Positions 44,196 to 54,572 of a DNA stretch of 64,000 nt are shown here, piece by piece. The stretch is from JAFDBW01 sp963825575. GTDB lineage: Bacteria; Desulfobacterota; Desulfuromonadia; Desulfuromonadales; BM103. The position numbers and the translations under genes were made by a program. The DNA is taken from the NCBI GenBank assembly GCA_963825575.1, contig CAWGUB010000018.1, forward strand, positions 213,572 through 277,571. Reading direction: 5' to 3'. The first letter of the stretch is position 1. Every line of letters begins with the position of its first letter. The notes beneath the pieces are model-generated. The model did not search any database, was not told the DNA's origin, and saw only the letters and a program-made list of their open reading frames with translations.

Positions 44196-45966
44196 TGCGT
44201 TGCCGCCAGCAGTGATCATGATTCTCGGCGGGCTTCTGGTGCCGCTCTTTAAGGGGCGCGCCAAGCAGGCCTTGCTGCTTCTGCTACCGGTGATCAGCTT
44301 CATCAACCTGCTGCAACTTCCACACGGCAGCCACTGGGTCTACCCGTTTTTGGGCGATCAGATCATCCTGGCCAGGGTTGACAAGCTTAGCCTGATCTTC
44401 GGTTACATTTTTCACCTGGTGGCTTTTCTCTCGGCACTCTATGCACTGCACGTTAAAGATAATGTGCAGAACATTGCCGGCACCGTCTACGCCGGAGCAG
44501 CAATCGGCGCAGTCTTTGCCGGTGACATGTTCACCCTCTTTGTCTTCTGGGAGATGCTCACGATCAGTGCTACTTTCCTGATCCTGGCACGCCGCACCGA
44601 GCGAGCTCTCGGGGCCGGCTTCCGCTACTTCATGGTCCACGTCGCAGGGGGCCTCTGCCTGCTGGCCGGGATCATCATGCACGTTTCCCAGACCGGTTCA
44701 GCGGCATTTGACCTGATTGGTCTGGGCACAACAGCCTCGTGGTTTATTTTTGTCGGTATCGGCGTCAACTGTGCCTGGCCGTTTCTGCACCCATGGCTGA
44801 CCGATGCCTACCCCGAGGCGACCATCACCGGCACCATCTTTCTTTCGGCTTTCACCACCAAGACTGCGATCTATGCCCTGGCCCGGGCCTTCCCCGGCAC
44901 CGAAGAGTTGATTTTCATTGGCGGGGCCATGGCAGCTTTCCCGATCTTCTACGCGGTCATCGAAAATGATCTACGGCGAGTCCTGGCCTATAGCCTGATT
45001 AACCAGGTCGGCTTCATGGTGGTCGGCATCGGCATCGGCACCGCCCTCTCCATCAACGGCGCCGTTGCCCATGCCTTCAACGACCTCCTCTTTAAGGGGC
45101 TGCTCTTTATGACCATGGGCGCGGTCATGTACCGCACCGGCAAGATCAACGCCACCGATCTCGGTGGTCTTTATAAATCGATGCCTTGGACTTGCGGCTT
45201 CTGCATTGTCGGCGCCGCCTCAATCTCGGCCTTCCCGCTCTTTTCCGGCTTCGTCAGCAAATCAATGGTCATGGAAGCCGCTGCTCACGGCGACATGCGC
45301 TGGCTCTGGTTCATCCTGCTCTTTGCCTCAGCCGGGGTCTTTCACCACGCCGGCATCAAGATCCCCTTCTTCGCCTTCTATTCACATGACTCAGGCATCC
45401 GCTGCAAAGAAGCACCGAAACATATGCTGCTGGCAATGGGCATCTCGGCAGTACTCTGTATTCTGATCGGTTGCTTCCCGCAATACCTTTACAGCATGCT
45501 GCCTTACGCCACCGACTACCAGCCCTACTCGATCAGCCATGTGCTGGCACAGTCCCAGCTCCTGGTCTTCTCGGCACTGGCCTTTACCTTGCTGCTGCTT
45601 GCAGGCATCTACCCGGCGGAAATTCGTTCTGTCAATGTCGACGCCGACTGGATTTACCGCAAAGGCGGTCGCCAGATTTACCGCTTCTGCAAGTGGGCTT
45701 TCGACGGCATCAACGAGTGGGCGAACCGGATCTTCGCCCAGCAGTTACCGAAACTGCTCGGGCACTTCTTCGAAGAGCCGGGCGGCAACCTCCAGCGCTA
45801 CGGCTACCGGCTCTGGGTCGAATCCAGCGGGATTACGGATAATCGCGACGAGATCGATCAAGGCATTGATCGGCGCAGTCGCAGTGCGGCCTACCCGGTC
45901 GGCGTAAGCGTCCTGCTTGCCGTCCTCATCCTCACCCTGGTGTCCACGGTCCTTTACCTGCACTAA
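44188..45966 (+). CDS. Na+/H+ antiporter subunit D-like, third copy with NuoL-like tail
   Basis: This 592-residue protein is the third antiporter-like subunit. Core motifs: TLFVFWEMLTISATFLILARR (TM5 glutamate), GVNCAWPFLHPWLTDAYPEATITGTIFLSAFTTKTAIYA, and ENDLRRVLAYSLINQVGFMVVG. Beyond the usual core it has about 100 extra residues: VDADWIYRKGGRQIYRFCKWAFDG, an amphipathic stretch, and a final helix (VLLAVLILTLVSTVLYL). This recalls the lateral-helix-plus-anchor tail of NuoL. It ends the cluster. Confidence 0.9.
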   Translation: MIDALPPAVIMILGGLLVPLFKGRAKQALLLLLPVISFINLLQLPHGSHWVYPFLGDQIILARVDKLSLIFGYIFHLVAFLSALYALHVKDNVQNIAGTVYAGAAIGAVFAGDMFTLFVFWEMLTISATFLILARRTERALGAGFRYFMVHVAGGLCLLAGIIMHVSQTGSAAFDLIGLGTTASWFIFVGIGVNCAWPFLHPWLTDAYPEATITGTIFLSAFTTKTAIYALARAFPGTEELIFIGGAMAAFPIFYAVIENDLRRVLAYSLINQVGFMVVGIGIGTALSINGAVAHAFNDLLFKGLLFMTMGAVMYRTGKINATDLGGLYKSMPWTCGFCIVGAASISAFPLFSGFVSKSMVMEAAAHGDMRWLWFILLFASAGVFHHAGIKIPFFAFYSHDSGIRCKEAPKHMLLAMGISAVLCILIGCFPQYLYSMLPYATDYQPYSISHVLAQSQLLVFSALAFTLLLLAGIYPAEIRSVNVDADWIYRKGGRQIYRFCKWAFDGINEWANRIFAQQLPKLLGHFFEEPGGNLQRYGYRLWVESSGITDNRDEIDQGIDRRSRSAAYPVGVSVLLAVLILTLVSTVLYLH

Positions 45967-46010
45967 GACGCCCTCACGGGCTGCCACTGCCACAGCGACG
46001 GCAGGCTTTC

Positions 46011-47146
46011 ATGGTCGGTCTTTATCTACATATCCCCTTCTGCCGTCGCAAGTGCGTTTACTGCGATTTCTATTCTGTCGAAGCCGCCACGACAGAATTG
46101 CAGAGCTATCCCGACCTGCTCATCAGGCACCTTGAACGGATTGCCGGGCAAGGCCGCTGGCAACACCCTTTCGATACCATCTATTTTGGCGGTGGAACCC
46201 CGTCGCTGCTGGCCCCGCAATCGATCGATGCAATCCTGCAGGCAATCGATCACAATTTCAATCTGGCAAACGATGTCGAAATCTCCCTGGAAGCAAATCC
46301 GGGGACGGTCACCATTGAAAGCCTGACCGGCTATCGCTCAGCCGGCATCAACCGCCTCTCGCTGGGGCTGCAGACCTGCAATGACCAATTGCTGAAATGC
46401 CTCGGCCGCCTGCATGACCGTCGCCAGGGATTGCAGAGCTTCGAATCGGCACGCCAGGCCGGCTTCGACAACATCTCCCTGGACCTGATGTTTGCCCTGC
46501 CGGAGCAGTCCCTTACCGCCTTAGAGGAGGACCTGCAGGTCTACCTCGACCTGGCCCCGGAACACTTCTCCTGCTACGGGCTGACAGCCGAACCGGGCAC
46601 GCCCCTACACGCAAGAGTCGTCTCCGAAGCATTAGCCCTGCCGGATGAGGATTTCTATGCCGATGCGTTCATGCTGATCCATGACCGGTTGAGCGCAGCA
46701 GGCTACGGGCATTACGAAATCGCCAATTATGCGCGTGACGACTTCGAGTGCCGGCACAATGCCGGCTACTGGCAGCGCCTCCCCTACCTGGGCATCGGTG
46801 CCGGAGCCCACTCTTTCCTGAACGACGGCTGGGGCAGCCGCTGGGAAGTTGCCGGCAGACCTGCCGCAGTTACCGTCAGGCACTGCAGACCGGCCAGGAA
46901 CCGATGACCTGCCTCGAAACCTTCGATCGTGAATCCGCTTTAGGCGAGACCATTTACCTGGCGTTGCGCACCCGGCGCGGCATTGCCGACGCCGACCTGC
47001 AACAACGTTTCGGCTGCTCCCTGGCAGACCAATTTCCGGCGGCGATCGAAGCCTGCGGACAATGGCTGGAGAATGACGCCGGCCGCTGGTTCCTGACCCC
47101 ATCAGGCTGGCTCCTTTTCGACCGCCTGATCTTGAATTTTCTTTAA
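46011..47146 (+). CDS. hemW: Heme chaperone HemW, radical SAM (apparent frameshifts)
   Basis: HemW is a radical-SAM relative of HemN that delivers heme. The cluster motif is CRRKCVYCDFYS (residues 10-21); the form CxxxCxxC followed by DF separates it from HemN, which has a fourth cysteine. FGGGTPSLL and LEANPGTV are intact. The frame breaks after GSRWEV (46852-46890) and stops at 46907; the C-terminus (YRQALQTGQEP to the end at 47146) is in another frame, with PADLPQ in the third. Two single-base insertions would explain this. Real loss of function cannot be excluded. Confidence 0.85.
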
Positions 47147-47179
47147 AATCCAAACCCTGACAAAAACTCTTCGCGTACC

Positions 47180-47208
47180 TTGACAAAGCCTATATGCGTT
47201 GTTATCTT
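47180..47208 (+). promoter_or_regulatory. Heat-shock operon promoter (sigma-70 type)
   Basis: TTGACA (47180-47185) and TATCTT (47203-47208) are 17 bases apart. The predicted start falls about seven bases later, directly before the CIRCE operator, the usual arrangement for HrcA-controlled vegetative promoters. Confidence 0.75.
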
Positions 47209-47218
47209 GACCTTGCTT

Positions 47219-47245
47219 TTGGCACTCTGAGAAAGCGAGTGCTAA
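47219..47245 (+). promoter_or_regulatory. CIRCE operator (HrcA binding site)
   Basis: The inverted repeat TTGGCACTC-N9-GAGTGCTAA differs from the CIRCE consensus TTAGCACTC-N9-GAGTGCTAA at one base. It lies about 50 bases before hrcA, just downstream of the promoter. HrcA bound here should repress hrcA-grpE-dnaK-dnaJ until heat shock. Confidence 0.95.
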
Positions 47246-47297
47246 GTTAATTCGCAGGCCGGTTTAACCGGCTTGAGTTTTTTGCACGGAGCATATT

Positions 47298-48338
47298 ATG
47301 GCCAAGGCCCTGACCGATCGCTGCCAGCAAATTCTGGAAGCGATCATTGAAGAATACATAGCGACTGCCCAGCCGGTCGGCTCCAAGGCGTTGACGCAGA
47401 ATCACGGCATCAAGCTTTCGTCGGCATCGGTGCGCAACGTCATGGCTGAGTTGGAAGACCTCGGCTACCTCTTGTCACCCCACACCTCGGCCGGCCGCAT
47501 CCCCACTGAAAAGGGGTATCGCTTCTATGTCGACTCTCTGCTGCGCGTCAGCGATCTGGACACCCGGCAGAAGGACCAGATCGAGATAAAATACCGGCAG
47601 CACGGCCTGCAGATGACTGACATGCTGCGTGAAGCCAGCCGCACTCTGTCTTCTTACTCACACCTCACCGGGCTGGTGATGATCCCGCGTCTCAGGGCCA
47701 CGGTTTTCCGGCATATCGAGTTTGTCAAACTCTCTTCCCGTCAGGTGCTGGTAGTTTTCGTTACCCAGTCTGGCCTGGTCCAGAACAAGCTCGTTGAGAT
47801 CGACGAGGACCTTACACACCGTGAACTGGAACAGATCACAAATTACCTGAACCGAACCATGAGCGGCTTGAGCATCCAGGAAGTGCGTGCCAGGATTGTT
47901 GCCGAAATGGCCCAGGAAAAGGCCATGTATGACCATCTGTTGCGCCGTGCTTTCGCTCTTTCCAGCGCCGCTCTCGTCGATGAAGTCAACGGTGACGTGA
48001 TCATCGACGGGACCAGCTATTTCCTTGAACAGCCGGAATTTTCCGACCTGCAGCAAATGAAAAACATTGTCCAGGCCTTTGAGCAGAAAAGCATGCTGGT
48101 CGATCTGCTCGACCGCGGCACAGACACTGAAGGCGTGCAGGTCATCATCGGCAGCGAGACGCAATACCATGAACTTTCCGGTTGTAGCCTGATTACCGCA
48201 GCCTATTCCGGCAAGCGCGGCTCCCTCGGCACCCTCGGTGTCATCGGCCCGAACCGTATGCACTATTCAACGATTATTCCGATTGTCGATTACACGGCGA
48301 ACCTGATCAGTCGCCTGCTTGATACGGAAAACGATTAG
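47298..48338 (+). CDS. hrcA: Heat-inducible transcription repressor HrcA
   Basis: HrcA (346 aa) binds CIRCE and represses class I heat-shock genes; GroEL normally keeps it active. The N-terminal winged helix (CQQILEAIIEEYIATAQPVGSKALTQNHGIKLSSASVRNVMAELEDLGYLLSPHTSAGRIPTEKGYRFYVD) is textbook, followed by GAF-like and dimerisation regions. It is the first gene of its own CIRCE-controlled operon, so it is autoregulated. ATG 47298 follows CGGAG. Confidence 0.97.
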   Translation: MAKALTDRCQQILEAIIEEYIATAQPVGSKALTQNHGIKLSSASVRNVMAELEDLGYLLSPHTSAGRIPTEKGYRFYVDSLLRVSDLDTRQKDQIEIKYRQHGLQMTDMLREASRTLSSYSHLTGLVMIPRLRATVFRHIEFVKLSSRQVLVVFVTQSGLVQNKLVEIDEDLTHRELEQITNYLNRTMSGLSIQEVRARIVAEMAQEKAMYDHLLRRAFALSSAALVDEVNGDVIIDGTSYFLEQPEFSDLQQMKNIVQAFEQKSMLVDLLDRGTDTEGVQVIIGSETQYHELSGCSLITAAYSGKRGSLGTLGVIGPNRMHYSTIIPIVDYTANLISRLLDTEND

Positions 48339-48350
48339 GAGATTAACGCC

Positions 48351-48940
48351 TTGGCGAAGAAAAAACAGCAGCCGGCCACAGAGGAGCCGGAAATCATCTC
48401 AGAGCAGGTTGAGCCCCCCCCGGTGAAGTGATTGCCGAGGAGGTTGAAGAACCGGTTGACCTTCTGCAGGAGCTTGAAAACTCCAGGGCAGAGGCCAGCA
48501 AGAACTGGGATCTGTACCTGCGCGAACGGGCCGACCTGGAAAATGCCCGCAAGCGCCATCAACGCGACCGGGAAGAGGCTGTCCGCTATGCCAACGACCG
48601 TCTGCTCAGGGAGATGATCCCGGTCCTTGACAACCTCGAGCGTGCGCTCGGGCATGCCGAACAGGGCGCCGACGATAACCAGGGGCTTCTGGAGGGTGTC
48701 AACATGACGATCAACCAGTTCCGCAAAGTCCTTGAGGATTTCGGCGTCAAGCCGATCAAGGCCCTCGGCGAGGACTTCGACCCGAACCTGCACCAGGCCA
48801 TGGGGCAGACAGAATCGGCGGACCAGGCACCGAACACGGTCATCGGTGAATTACAGAAGGGTTACCTGCTGAATGATCGACTGCTGCGTCCGTCGCTGGT
48901 CATGCTTGCCAAGGCCCCGTCCAGAGAGACGGAAGCCTAG
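48351..48940 (+). CDS. grpE: Nucleotide exchange factor GrpE (frameshift in a C8 run)
   Basis: GrpE releases ADP from DnaK. The conserved coiled coil and beta domain are intact in the 170-residue frame from GTG 48428 (LRERADLENARKRHQRDREEA...MIPVLDNLERALGHA...DFDPNLHQAMGQ). Upstream, TTG 48351 follows AGGAG and encodes MAKKKQQPATEEPEIISEQVEPP, but a run of eight Cs (48414-48421) shifts the frame. Six or nine Cs would give one continuous protein of about 195 aa. Because grpE is normally essential, a sequencing error in the run is likeliest. It lies 12 bases after hrcA. Confidence 0.88.
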
Positions 48941-49030
48941 AACGACGGGATTCCCGAGGAATAATCAACGGACAGCAGGACCGTCCGGAAAAACAGACAA
49001 TATACCGAATCTTTAAGGAGGATTCTTATC

Positions 49031-50938
<1,908 letters not shown>

Positions 50939-51031
50939 CCCGGTAAAGGATACAGGGCCAAGGGTGCAGGGCGAGGATCTATCGCCCCGCTCACCCTTGG
51001 CCTTTAACCTTTCTGCCGCAAGGACAATGTT

Positions 51032-52147
51032 TTGGCCAAACGCGATTATTATGAAGTTCTCGAGGTCAAGCGCAACGCCAGTGAAACCGAGATCAAGAAG
51101 GCCTACCGCAGGCTGGCACTGAAATGCCACCCCGACAAAAACCCTGGGGACAGAGAGGCCGAGGAACGTTTCAAGGAGCTCTCCGAAGCCTATGCCGTTC
51201 TCTCCGACGGGCAGAAACGGGCTCTCTACGACCAGTACGGCCATGCCGGCATCGATCAGCAGGGCGGCTTCGGTTTCTCCTCGGGCGGTTTTGGCGGCAC
51301 TCCTTTCGAGGACATCTTCGGCGATATTTTTGGCGACATCTTCGGCGGCGGAGCCAGCCGGCGCGGCGGCGGACGGCGTGGCGACGACCTGCGCTACAAC
51401 CTGACCATCTCTTTCGAAGAAGCCGCATTCGGCCTGGAAACCAAGATCAAGGTCCCCCGGCACCACACGTGCGAAACCTGCAACGGCAGCGGTGCCAAGC
51501 CAGGGACCAGCGCCGAGACCTGCCGGACCTGCTCCGGGCACGGCCAGGTCCGCTTTCAGCAGGGGTTCTTCTCCCTGACCCGTCCCTGCCCGGACTGCAA
51601 CGGTGAAGGCAAAAAGATTTCCCACCCTTGCAGCGACTGTCGAGGCACCGGGCTGACCCGCGGACAAAAGACCCTTTCCCTGAAAATCCCTGCCGGGGTA
51701 GAATCGGGCAACCGGCTGAAAATGAACGGCGAAGGTGAACCCGGCTCCAAGGGCGGCCCGCCGGGTGATCTCTACGTGGTGATCACCGTCAAGGAGCACT
51801 CGATCTTTCAGCGTGAAGGGAATGACCTCATCTGCGAGGTCCCGGTCTCCTTTCCCCAGGCTGCGCTCGGCTGTGAGCTGGAAGTTCCGACCCTTGAAGG
51901 CAAGGTCAAGCTCAAGGTGCCGGCCGGCACCCAGAGCGGCAGGATCTTCAAGCTGAACGGCAAGGGGATTCCGGTTCTGCAAGGCTACGGCCGCGGTGAC
52001 GAGCTGGTTATCGTCCGGGTGGAGACGCCGACCAAGCTGACCACTCGCCAGAAGGAACTGCTCGATGAATATGCCAGGGAGGCCGGGGAAGATATTCACC
52101 CGATGGGGAAAAGCTTTTTCGACAAGGTCAAGGAGCTGTTTGACTGA
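51032..52147 (+). CDS. dnaJ: Chaperone DnaJ (Hsp40)
   Basis: DnaJ (371 aa) stimulates the DnaK ATPase and delivers substrates. It has the J-domain with the HPD motif (CHPDKNPGD), a Gly/Phe-rich linker (GGFGFSSGGFGGTPFEDIFGDIFGDIFGGG), four zinc-binding CxxCxGxG-type repeats (CETCNGSG, CRTCSGHG, CPDCNGEG, CSDCRGTG), and a C-terminal peptide-binding domain. The start is TTG 51032 after AAGGA. Its stop overlaps the next gene's start by one base. Confidence 0.97.
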   Translation: MAKRDYYEVLEVKRNASETEIKKAYRRLALKCHPDKNPGDREAEERFKELSEAYAVLSDGQKRALYDQYGHAGIDQQGGFGFSSGGFGGTPFEDIFGDIFGDIFGGGASRRGGGRRGDDLRYNLTISFEEAAFGLETKIKVPRHHTCETCNGSGAKPGTSAETCRTCSGHGQVRFQQGFFSLTRPCPDCNGEGKKISHPCSDCRGTGLTRGQKTLSLKIPAGVESGNRLKMNGEGEPGSKGGPPGDLYVVITVKEHSIFQREGNDLICEVPVSFPQAALGCELEVPTLEGKVKLKVPAGTQSGRIFKLNGKGIPVLQGYGRGDELVIVRVETPTKLTTRQKELLDEYAREAGEDIHPMGKSFFDKVKELFD

Positions 52148-54021
52148 TGCGCTTTAGAGTTGCCACGGTCTGGTTGCTGCTGTTGCTGAGCTTCGGTGTT
52201 TGCAATGCTCTCGCTCAGCCAACAGTGCCATCGCAGGCTGACATCGCTATGCAGAGGGCGCTGGACCATTACCACGCCGGCAAGCTCAATGAAGCCGCCG
52301 GCCTGCTGCGCGGGTTTATCATCAGTCAATCCGATTCAGACCGGATCAACGAGGCCTATTATTACCTGGCTCGCATCCATCACGACCTCGATGAGCCCTC
52401 GATTGCCCTGGATTATCTGGACCGGCTTGACCGAAACGCGACCAGCCCGGCCAGCACTCTGCTGCAGGCCAAGTTACTCCTGCAGATGGGTGATGCCGCC
52501 CGGGTCGTTGATCAATTGCTGCAAATCGACACGGAGACCTGGCCGCTGCAACAGCGCCAGGAACGCTATCTCGCCCTTGCCGAAGGGCTTATGGCCCTGG
52601 ACGAGCCGCACAAGGCCCTCTATTTCTACCAGCAAGCCATGGTGATAGAGGGGGCCGCCTCTCCGCGTGACGTCCTGGCACGTATCTATAGCCTGCTAAG
52701 CGATCGTTTCAACGAAGCTGAGCTTGCCGAAGCAGCGTTCATGTACCACGACAGCCCGGTGGCTTACCTGGCAATGCTGCAACTCGGCTGGCGCGCCCTG
52801 GCGGCCGACCAGAAAGAGCTGGCTCGTGAGTGGGCCGCTGCCGCTATGAAGGCGCCGATCGGTTTCGCCTATCGTGAAGAAGCCCTGGCTCTGCAGTCGC
52901 AACTCAGCGACCCGAGCCAGTTGCAACGCGCCATCGGTGTCCTGTTGCCTTTGAGCGGCCGCTACGCCGCCTTCGGTGAAAGGGTGAAGAAGGGGATGGA
53001 ACTGGCAATGGAGACGTTCCGCCCCCATATCCCGGTGCGCCTGATCTTTCGTGACACTGCCGGAGATGAAACAATCGCTGCCCTGCAGGTTGCCGAGTTG
53101 GCGATCAGTGATCGCGTCATGGGCATTATCGGGCCGCTGGTCGGCAATGCTGCCCATGGTGCTGCCATACGGGCCAATCAGGAGCGCACTCCGCTGCTGA
53201 CCATGTCCCAACGTGAAGGGCTGGCGGCCTCGAGCCTCTACGTGTTCCGCAATTCCCTCACCGCAGAGCTGCAGGTCCGGGCCCTGGTTAACTACGCCAT
53301 GGAAGAGCGTGGTTTTTCCACCTTTGGCATCATGAGTCCGCAGACCCGCCAGGGAGAAAATTTTGCGGAGCTTTTCCGGGACGAAGTCTGGCGCCGTGGC
53401 GGCGAGGTCATCGCCGAGCAGAGCTACCAGACAGACCAGACCGACTTCCGCTACCAGGTCCGCTTGCTGCAGGGGTTGGACCCCAATGCGCCTGACGAGG
53501 AGGAAGCCCCTGTTGACCCGGAAGCTGTCGCTGCAGAAGAAGAGCCACCCCCTCCCTTCGAAGCGCTGTTCGTCCCGGATTATTCCGACCGAATCAGTCT
53601 GATTGCACCCCAGATTGCCTTCTATGGTCTGGAAAATATTCAACTGCTCGGCACCAACGGCTGGAACGATGCCGAGCTGCCGCGCCTGGCCCGCCAGTTT
53701 GTCGAAGGCGCCGTGTTCACCGACAGCTTCTTCCTGCACAGCACCTATCCATTCGTTCAGGAGTTCGTGAAAAATTACTTCAACCGCTTCGGCGAAGAGC
53801 CGACTATTCTCGAAGCCCAGGGCTACGACATTGCCGGGATCATGCTGTCCCTTCTCAACGACCCCGAAATCCGCAGTCGCGAAGACCTGCGCCGCGCCCT
53901 GGCGCAACTGCAGAACTTTCCCGGGGTGACCGGCGCTACCCGCTTCGACCTTATCGGCGAAGCCGACAAGACCCTCTTTCTACTTCAAATCCAGAATGGT
54001 GCGATCATTCAAATCAACTAA
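52147..54021 (+). CDS. LpoA-like protein: TPR-type region plus periplasmic-binding fold
   Basis: This 624-residue exported protein starts with a signal peptide (VWLLLLLSFGVCNALA, residues 8-23; the cysteine does not form a proper lipobox). Residues about 30-255 form repeated helical hairpins like TPRs (ALDHYHAGKLNEAAGLL). From about 262 (IGVLLPLSGRYAAFGERVKKGMELAME) runs a type 1 periplasmic-binding fold, with an acidic, proline-rich insert (EEEAPVDPEAVAAEEEPPPP). The order matches LpoA, the outer-membrane activator of penicillin-binding protein 1A, though the lipoprotein anchor is not evident. ATG overlaps the dnaJ stop, so it belongs to the heat-shock operon. Confidence 0.8.
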   Translation: MRFRVATVWLLLLLSFGVCNALAQPTVPSQADIAMQRALDHYHAGKLNEAAGLLRGFIISQSDSDRINEAYYYLARIHHDLDEPSIALDYLDRLDRNATSPASTLLQAKLLLQMGDAARVVDQLLQIDTETWPLQQRQERYLALAEGLMALDEPHKALYFYQQAMVIEGAASPRDVLARIYSLLSDRFNEAELAEAAFMYHDSPVAYLAMLQLGWRALAADQKELAREWAAAAMKAPIGFAYREEALALQSQLSDPSQLQRAIGVLLPLSGRYAAFGERVKKGMELAMETFRPHIPVRLIFRDTAGDETIAALQVAELAISDRVMGIIGPLVGNAAHGAAIRANQERTPLLTMSQREGLAASSLYVFRNSLTAELQVRALVNYAMEERGFSTFGIMSPQTRQGENFAELFRDEVWRRGGEVIAEQSYQTDQTDFRYQVRLLQGLDPNAPDEEEAPVDPEAVAAEEEPPPPFEALFVPDYSDRISLIAPQIAFYGLENIQLLGTNGWNDAELPRLARQFVEGAVFTDSFFLHSTYPFVQEFVKNYFNRFGEEPTILEAQGYDIAGIMLSLLNDPEIRSREDLRRALAQLQNFPGVTGATRFDLIGEADKTLFLLQIQNGAIIQIN

Positions 54022-54140
54022 GACGGCACCGCATCAGGAAAACCCACTCATTAATAGCAGCGGATTCAAGCCCGCGGAGGATCATGCTTCCGAGGTGCCC
54101 AGCCTGCTGTATTCAGACAGCTAGACCCTGAGAAAAACCC

Positions 54141-54170
54141 TTTACAGTCAAACGTTCTTTGGTGTATTTT
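54141..54170 (+). promoter_or_regulatory. Promoter of tRNA-Ser
   Basis: TTTACA (54141-54146) and TATTTT (54165-54170) are 18 bases apart, placing the start a few bases before the mature tRNA 5' end at 54182. Confidence 0.6.
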
Positions 54171-54181
54171 GCCTGTTCTGC

Positions 54182-54271
<90 letters not shown>

Positions 54272-54294
54272 TCTTTTCAAACTGATTACAAATC

Positions 54295-54363
54295 AACGCA
54301 AAAACGCAATCAAGATGCAGTGCTCAAGCCTTTTTCCTGATAGACTTGAGTGGCTTTTGCGTT
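54295..54363. repeat. AACGCAAAA imperfect inverted repeat
   Basis: Arms beginning AACGCAAAA and ending TTTTGCGTT, each with a CAAG/CTTGAG inner part, form a long imperfect hairpin between tRNA-Ser and the SRP RNA gene. It resembles the motif at 34440-34545. It could double as a terminator for the tRNA, but no T run closes it. Confidence 0.45.
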
Positions 54364-54399
54364 AAAGGTTTTTGGTTACCAGCCATGGCGTATATTTGC

Positions 54400-54520
54400 C
54401 GTCAGAAGTGACAGCCGGGTCCCGCGCAACGGACGGCCGTGAACTCCGTCAGACCCGGAAGGGAGCAGCGGCAGCGGCCTCAGCCGTGTGCCGCGGGGGT
54501 GCCTGGCTGTCACTTGTGCC
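54400..54520 (+). ncRNA. ffs: Signal recognition particle RNA (small bacterial type, 4.5S-like)
   Basis: The diagnostic domain IV core is visible as GTCAGACCCGGAAGGGAGCA (54447-54466), bracketed by a long helix with outer arms AAGTGACAGCCGG (54406-54418) and the complement ending GGCTGTCACTT (54505-54515). With Ffh it forms the particle that targets membrane proteins. A -10-like TATATT sits at 54391-54396. Exact ends are estimated. It lies just upstream of dnaX, a common arrangement. Confidence 0.93.
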
Positions 54521-54572
54521 GGCAAATCGCCGGTTGCGGTTTGCTCTTAACCTGAAGCCGAACTGAGAGACC

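Noticed and set aside
52696..53907. A 403-codon open frame antisense to the LpoA-like gene
   Set aside because: No family resemblance, and fully covered by a convincing plus-strand gene.
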